Positions 6,331-8,781 of a stretch of 8,781 bases of DNA are shown in pieces. The position numbers and the translations under genes are program-made. The notes below the pieces were generated by a model. It did not search any database. It saw only the letters and a list, made by a program, of their open reading frames with translations, and was not told the DNA's origin. The stretch comes from Clostridiales bacterium (GTDB lineage Bacteria; Bacillota; Clostridia; Christensenellales; Borkfalkiaceae), in NCBI GenBank assembly GCA_021635425.1, contig JAJWOJ010000061.1:1-8781 (forward strand), written 5' to 3'. How positions within the stretch are numbered: the stretch's first letter is position 1; each line of letters begins with the position of its first letter.

Positions 6331-7241
6331 TATTTAATTTCACTGAATTTCTTGATTTTGCCTGTGTAGATATCGTGAAGTATCTGAGCGTTGACGTCGT
6401 CGATTTTGTCGTTAGCTTTATTGACGATTATCGCAACCGCGTCGAGGCAAAGGGTCGTTTCGGTGTAAGCCTCGTTGGGCTTTGAAGAGCTTGCAAGACC
6501 TATAACCGTTCCTTCGGTGTCGTCCTTAGCCGCAGTTCTGCCGCCGCTGGAACCCGGGAAATCGTAATCGAATTTAACGTCCTTAACCTTATCTCCGCAA
6601 AGCGCCTGATAATCGGCAACGAGTTTCTGAATCATTTTTTCCATCGAAGTGGAACCTTTAAGCGAAACTTTTCCGCTGAGAGCTTCCGTCGGTACCGTAT
6701 AATCCGAACGAGTGCCGAAATCGGGAGTGGTGATTCCGCCGTCTGCAAGAATTCCGTTTTCTGCGGTTTTGCTCATGCAGTAATTGAAGAAATCCTGAGC
6801 CGCCGCCGTAAGCTTAACGTTTTTGTTGGTTAAAAGAAGGAAGGGGCGCTGTATTTTATATTTTCCGTCTCTTACGTTCGAAACGGTGGGTTCAACCCCT
6901 TCTACTTTCAAAGCCTTAACGCTGTCGTCAACGCTCGCAAGGGAGATATATCCGATTGCCGTAGCATTCGCGGCTACCTGAGTTCTTACGACGCCTGTCG
7001 ACGAAAACTCTTCGGATGTATCGATAATGTCTTTAGCGTCGAGGTTTACGTACTTATCGAACGCTTCTCTCGTTCCGCTCGAAGCCTCTCTCATAACTAC
7101 GAGTATGTTCTTTTCGGTAGTCGCGCTACCCGAATCGTTTGTTGAGTCGTTGTTCCCCGAGTTGTTTCCGCATGCAGTAAATGCGAAACACATTACGCAG
7201 GCAATAAGTCCTGCCAAGATTGCCATAAATCTTTTCTTCAT
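6330..7241 (-). CDS. pstS: PstS phosphate-binding lipoprotein, circularly permuted
   Basis: A 303-residue extracellular phosphate receptor for the Pst importer. It has a lipoprotein signal peptide (1-23, FTAC, lipidated Cys24) and a Gly/Asn/Ser/Thr-rich tether (25-43). The order of the mature part is unusual. Residues 44-175 match the second half of ordinary PstS: VVMREASSGTREAF with phosphate-contact candidates Arg51, Ser55, Gly56, Thr57, then STGVVRTQVA, AIGYISLASVDD and KALKVEGVEPTVSNV. Residues 190-303 match the first half: KVSLKGSTSM (Ser197, Thr198), PGSSGGRTAA, IGLASSSKP, LDAVAIIVN and DIYTGKIKKFSEI. All main phosphate-binding loops are present, so function is probably kept. A ribosome binding site AAGGAG lies about 10 nt upstream. 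It is the first gene of the operon, directly behind the PhoP-box promoter. Confidence 0.93.
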   Translation of the reverse strand: MKKRFMAILAGLIACVMCFAFTACGNNSGNNDSTNDSGSATTEKNILVVMREASSGTREAFDKYVNLDAKDIIDTSEEFSSTGVVRTQVAANATAIGYISLASVDDSVKALKVEGVEPTVSNVRDGKYKIQRPFLLLTNKNVKLTAAAQDFFNYCMSKTAENGILADGGITTPDFGTRSDYTVPTEALSGKVSLKGSTSMEKMIQKLVADYQALCGDKVKDVKFDYDFPGSSGGRTAAKDDTEGTVIGLASSSKPNEAYTETTLCLDAVAIIVNKANDKIDDVNAQILHDIYTGKIKKFSEIK

Positions 7242-7276
7242 GATTTTTTGTTCTCCTTTTTTCTTTTTACGTCTAC

Positions 7277-7282
7277 ATTATA
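7277..7282 (-). promoter_or_regulatory. -10 box of the pst operon promoter
   Basis: TATAAT on the minus strand is a perfect -10 hexamer. The predicted start is near 7270, leaving a leader of about 29 nt that carries the pstS ribosome binding site. No good -35 hexamer lies 16-18 bases upstream (CCGTTA or similar), as expected for an activator-dependent Pho promoter. Confidence 0.75.
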
Positions 7283-7314
7283 CACCCCGAAAAATTATTT
7301 AACGGGCTAAAATC

Positions 7315-7342
7315 GGTAAAACAATTGTAAAGAATATGTAAA
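7315..7342 (-). promoter_or_regulatory. Tandem PhoP box of the pst operon
   Basis: Three direct hexamers on the minus strand, TTTACA (7337-7342), TTTACA (7326-7331) and TTTACC (7315-7320), are spaced by exactly 5 bases and so repeat every 11 bp, about one helical turn. This matches the known Bacillus PhoP recognition pattern of TTAACA-like repeats with about 5-bp spacers. They cover roughly -45 to -72 relative to the predicted start; a fourth slot (7304-7309, TAGCCC) is degenerate. Binding by the PhoP encoded in the same operon, giving positive autoregulation, is inferred. Confidence 0.8.
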
Positions 7343-7370
7343 GCGGCAAATTTAAAAGGTAATGGCAAAA

Positions 7371-7438
7371 GTGTCCCCACTCGGCGGAAAAGCTTTCCCC
7401 TTCGGGGAGAGTGGCGCGCAAGTGCCGAGAGAGGTCAC
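7371..7438. repeat. Double-hairpin dispersed repeat, copy A (most complete)
   Basis: A 68-bp element whose ends are imperfect inverted repeats: GTGTCCCCACTCGGC (7371-7385) against the reverse complement of GCCGAGAGAGGTCAC (7424-7438), 12 of 15 matching. Inside are two hairpins: CTTTCCCC-TTC-GGGGAGAG (7393-7411) and GGCGC-GCAA-GTGCC (7413-7426), the latter with a GNRA-type GCAA loop. It can fold as a closing stem with two arms. The same core recurs at 7842-7938, so this is a repeat family, probably REP- or MITE-like. No transposase is present. Confidence 0.75.
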
Positions 7439-7459
7439 CGTTTTTTTGAATCGACGATG

Positions 7460-7481
7460 AAAGTGTTCCAACTCGGCGGAA
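7460..7481 (+). repeat. Second copy of the repeat head (22 bp)
   Basis: The 22 bases here match 7368-7389 at 20 of 22 positions (shared core ACTCGGCGGAA). The match stops where copy A continues into its first hairpin. This is either a truncated repeat copy or an outer boundary of the element; the two heads lie 92 bases apart in direct orientation. Confidence 0.6.
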
Positions 7482-7669
7482 CATATCATAAGTTTTCGGC
7501 TAAATTGGGGGAAATGCCATCGCCGCGACTTATTGTTATTAAGATTCCCTTAAAATGGCAAAGAGGGGCTTCCTTAGTCTTGAAATAAGTATTGATTATC
7601 CAAACCTACAATCTAAATACACATTTTTGTGTAGTCCGCTCTTATTTTATATGGTCGTTTGCCCCTCGT

Positions 7670-7771
7670 TGTCGCCTTTTACTATGATGAAAATTACTGC
7701 TTACGGCGGGCGACATCTCTCCCACATACAACCATTTTTGAGCTTATCCCGTGTTTTGTATAGGGCGAGAA
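7670..7771. other. Adjacent imperfect hairpins, possible structured RNA
   Basis: Two stems lie side by side. The first pairs 7670-7676 (TGTCGCC) with 7709-7715 (GGCGACA), with a loop of about 32 nt. The second pairs 7716-7731 with 7756-7771 as 4 + 3 + 6 bp helices (TCTC, CCC, ATACAA with TTGTAT, GGG, GAGA) broken by small internal loops. A further 6-bp hairpin is at 7618-7633 (TACACA-TTTT-TGTGTA). I match it to no known RNA family; no promoter or terminator clearly brackets it. It may be an RNA, or a decayed mobile piece. Confidence 0.3.
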
Positions 7772-7871
7772 CGTTTTTGCTTTTCAACTCGTTATCCCTG
7801 TCGAACGGAAAGACCACCTGCCGCACAGCTTCAAATCTCCAGGCGGAAAAACTTTCCTTTCGGGGAGTATG
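7701..7871 (-). pseudogene. Broken coding-like frame of unknown origin
   Basis: A minus-strand frame from inside repeat copy B1 to a TAA at 7701-7703 reads, near its end, as a plausible protein segment (for example VVFPFDRDNELKSKN followed by VLALYKTRDKLKNG). It has no start codon with a ribosome binding site and then hits stops in all continuing frames. It may be the remnant of a gene cut by the repeats, or chance. I recognise no family. Confidence 0.2.
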
Positions 7872-7888
7872 GCTCGCAAGTGCCGAGA
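7842..7888. repeat. Double-hairpin dispersed repeat, copy B1 (degenerate)
   Basis: This matches copy A from GGCGGAAAA through the second hairpin, with substitutions: the first stem becomes CTTTCCTTTCGGGGAG with G-U type pairs, and the second becomes GGCTC-GCAA-GTGCC with one mismatch. It lacks the outer GTGTCCCCACTC arm. It is followed directly by copy B2, so the two form a tandem pair. Confidence 0.65.
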
Positions 7889-7938
7889 ATGGCTTTCCCC
7901 TTCGGGGAGAGTGGCGCGCAAGCGCCGAGAGAGGTCAC
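7889..7938. repeat. Double-hairpin dispersed repeat, copy B2
   Basis: From 7892 to 7938 this is almost identical to 7392-7438 of copy A, including the terminal GAGAGAGGTCAC. The one change in the second hairpin turns GTGCC into GCGCC, replacing a G-U pair by G-C, so the stem around the GCAA loop is kept or strengthened. It lacks the left outer arm. Confidence 0.7.
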
Positions 7939-7981
7939 TAAATTGCACGGCAGAAAGTTTTTACTCAACATTTTTAGACAT

Positions 7982-8016
7982 AAAAAAAGTCGCCGATATT
8001 TTCGTATCGCCGACTT
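7982..8016 (-). terminator. Intrinsic terminator of the lipoprotein gene
   Basis: A 12-bp stem with a single C-C mismatch (7987-7998 with 8005-8016) and a 6-nt loop. On the minus strand it is followed by an unbroken T tract (TTTTTTT, overlapping the stem base). It begins 25 bases after the lipoprotein stop codon and insulates the downstream repeat region and pst promoter. Confidence 0.85.
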
Positions 8017-8041
8017 GATTTTTATTAAGACTAATTCCTTT

Positions 8042-8482
8042 TTATATAATTGTATAGCGTACCTCGCCCGCTTCGGATTTTTCAAGCTCTATTATGAAAC
8101 ACCATGTTTTTAATGCGTCCGTACCGCGATCAGGAGTTTTTCTCTTTATTTTTACGGTAATAGCAGATTCTGTCTTTTCGACAGAACTGACCTTTGACGT
8201 ATTTCTCGAGCTGGACTCACCAATGTTTATTACAATGATATCTTTGTTTTGGAAATATTCATCCGTATACTCGCCTAATTGATTTTTAAAACTATCGGAA
8301 CTTGAAAAACGTTCCTCAGCCAGATAATTCGATACATCTGAAGTATTTTTTAAAAGAACGATATCATTGTTTATCGGCGTACCCGTAAAAGAACCCAACT
8401 TAACCTCGTATCCTTTTGAAGAACAAGCCGCCATAAACAAACACAACACCACCGCCAAAAAAATTTTAAAACCCTTATTCAT
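8042..8482 (-). CDS. Small secreted lipoprotein of unknown function
   Basis: Encodes 146 residues with a clear lipoprotein signal peptide (1-19, FMAAC, lipidated Cys20), so it should be anchored to the outer face of the membrane. The mature part is a short beta-rich domain. The segment at about 77-137 (FQNKDIIVINIGESSSRNTS, then SAITVKIKRKTPDRGT and CFIIELEKS) loosely recalls the PrcB C-terminal type domain, in which a strand, a glycine- or serine-rich turn and an edge strand of ELEKS type occur in this order. That is a weak resemblance, not an assignment. A strong ribosome binding site GGGAGG (8490-8495) lies 7 nt from the ATG, and the start overlaps the stop of a 25-codon ORF (ATGA), which suggests translational coupling. 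It ends in a strong terminator and shows no link to phosphate genes. Confidence 0.85.
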   Translation of the reverse strand: MNKGFKIFLAVVLCLFMAACSSKGYEVKLGSFTGTPINNDIVLLKNTSDVSNYLAEERFSSSDSFKNQLGEYTDEYFQNKDIIVINIGESSSRNTSKVSSVEKTESAITVKIKRKTPDRGTDALKTWCFIIELEKSEAGEVRYTII

Positions 8483-8556
8483 CTATATTCCTCCCGTATT
8501 TTTCTAAAAGCAAATGAAGAGTTCTGTATCTGAATGTCTTCTGTATCGTGCCGCAT
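8479..8556 (-). CDS. 25-residue ORF coupled to the lipoprotein gene
   Basis: The frame from ATG 8554-8556 to TGA 8479-8481 encodes MRHDTEDIQIQNSSFAFRKI followed by REEYR: charged, without a membrane segment or signal peptide. Its ribosome binding site GGAGGTGG is near-perfect, with GGAGG 8 nt from the ATG, and its stop overlaps the lipoprotein start as ATGA. The lipoprotein's own ribosome binding site lies inside the ORF, so translating ribosomes would pass over it. It may be a leader peptide, a small functional protein, or the trimmed start of a former larger gene. I do not recognise it. Confidence 0.5.
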   Translation of the reverse strand: MRHDTEDIQIQNSSFAFRKIREEYR

Positions 8557-8582
8557 TATAACCACCTCCGCAATTTTAATAC

Positions 8583-8602
8583 GAAGCTGTTTTATTAGCT
8601 TC
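8583..8602 (-). other. Small hairpin between the membrane protein gene and the 25-codon ORF
   Basis: GAAGCT and AGCTTC form a 6-bp stem with an 8-nt A/T loop. On the minus strand it is followed by GTATTAAAATT. It lies just after the stop at 8608. It is a weak terminator or leader hairpin at best; if weak, the downstream genes are co-transcribed from a promoter outside the window. Confidence 0.3.
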
Positions 8603-8607
8603 ACTAT

Positions 8608-8781
8608 TTAGATGATTTTTTTATCGGCTTTTGTTGGTATTTTATCGGTTTTTTTATAAAGAACAATAAAAATAATCAATTCCGCCAAAAAACATACCCC
8701 TGACGATATGACAATGCCGAGTTGTAACGACGTATTTTTTTCAGGAGGAATCACGGAATTTGCCCCGCCACCCATTACGGC
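8608..8781 (-). CDS. C-terminal part of a membrane protein, cut by the window edge
   Basis: An open frame enters from the right edge and ends at TAA (8608-8610), giving 57 residues. After a Gly/Ser/Pro-rich start (MGGGANSVIPPEKN) comes one strong hydrophobic segment (about 19-42, LGIVISSGVCFLAELIIFIV followed by LY), then a basic tail (KKTDKIPTKADKK) that should face the cytoplasm. This looks like the C-terminal anchor of an extracellular protein. The visible part has no sortase motif such as LPxTG. An in-frame ATG at 8773-8775 leaves open a 55-residue membrane peptide instead; its upstream signal is outside the window. Confidence 0.5.
   Translation of the reverse strand, partial: AVMGGGANSVIPPEKNTSLQLGIVISSGVCFLAELIIFIVLYKKTDKIPTKADKKII

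Larger units (their letters stand above)
7343..7981. other. Gene-less stretch with repeats and structured DNA
   Basis: No convincing intact gene was found on either strand. Contents from low to high coordinates: an A/T-rich junction next to the PhoP box; repeat copy A (7371-7438); a partial repeat head (7460-7481); about 340 bases with imperfect hairpins and a broken coding-like frame (7490-7841); and repeat copies B1 and B2 (7842-7938). Open frames through the repeats are low-complexity translations of the hairpins. The stretch separates the pst promoter from the lipoprotein gene terminator. Confidence 0.6.

Noticed and set aside
7434..7447. T-run after repeat copy A as a plus-strand terminator
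   Set aside because: The T7 run follows GGTCACCG, which forms no stable stem directly before it, and no plus-strand gene ends here.
7299..7484. Minus-strand 61-codon open frame
   Set aside because: It translates repeat copy A and the PhoP-box region of the pst promoter. A start with a ribosome binding site is lacking, and the regulatory reading explains the sequence better.
7371..7938. CRISPR array
   Set aside because: Repeats are few, unequal, partly tandem without regular spacers, and each contains internal hairpins; no cas genes are present.
7555..7941. Plus-strand 128-codon open frame
   Set aside because: It has no ribosome binding site, its composition is unlike a protein, and its last third is translation of the hairpin repeats B1 and B2.
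8551..8560. TATAAT overlapping the ATG of the 25-codon ORF as a promoter -10 box
   Set aside because: No -35 hexamer lies at a workable distance (TCGTAT or CGTATT only), and a start downstream would lose the ribosome binding site.

Overview
The window looks like chromosome of a Bacillota (Clostridia-type) bacterium. The evidence is a Gram-positive Pst/Pho gene order with lipoprotein signal peptides, strong GGAGG-type ribosome binding sites, a Bacillus-style tandem TTTACA PhoP box, and mixed GC with many GCG, TCG and CGC codons. This suggests an uncultivated gut-type clostridial lineage; no marker here fixes the genus. Every gene I can support lies on the minus strand, so transcription runs from high to low coordinates.

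Region 1 (8781 to about 7980): the C-terminal end of a membrane protein that runs off the window, then a 25-codon ORF with a near-ideal ribosome binding site whose stop overlaps the start of a 146-residue lipoprotein gene. The lipoprotein gene ends at a strong intrinsic terminator (7982-8016).

Region 2 (about 7980 to 7343): about 640 bases with no convincing intact gene. It holds three copies of a small double-hairpin repeat (7371-7438, 7842-7888, 7889-7938), a second partial repeat (7460-7481), and a 340-base stretch with imperfect hairpins and a degenerate coding-like frame.

Region 3 (7342 to 585): a phosphate-starvation operon, pstS - pstCA - pstB - phoU - phoP - phoR. It starts at a promoter with a consensus -10 box, no recognisable -35 box, and three PhoP-box hexamers at exact 11-bp steps upstream. 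The operon encodes the high-affinity phosphate ABC transporter, its signalling adaptor PhoU, and the PhoR/PhoP two-component system that probably activates this same promoter. Two transporter parts are rearranged. PstS has its two halves in reversed order (a natural circular permutation), and PstC and PstA are fused into one polypeptide.

Region 4 (584 to 1): a separate transcription unit for a small cysteine-motif protein. It has a perfect-consensus promoter (TTGACA, 17 bp, TATAAT), a 12-bp palindrome starting at about +1, and two tandem hairpin terminators after the gene.

The most interesting items are the circularly permuted PstS together with the fused PstCA permease, the palindrome-controlled promoter of the small Cys protein, and the repeat and structured-RNA-like region upstream of the pst promoter.
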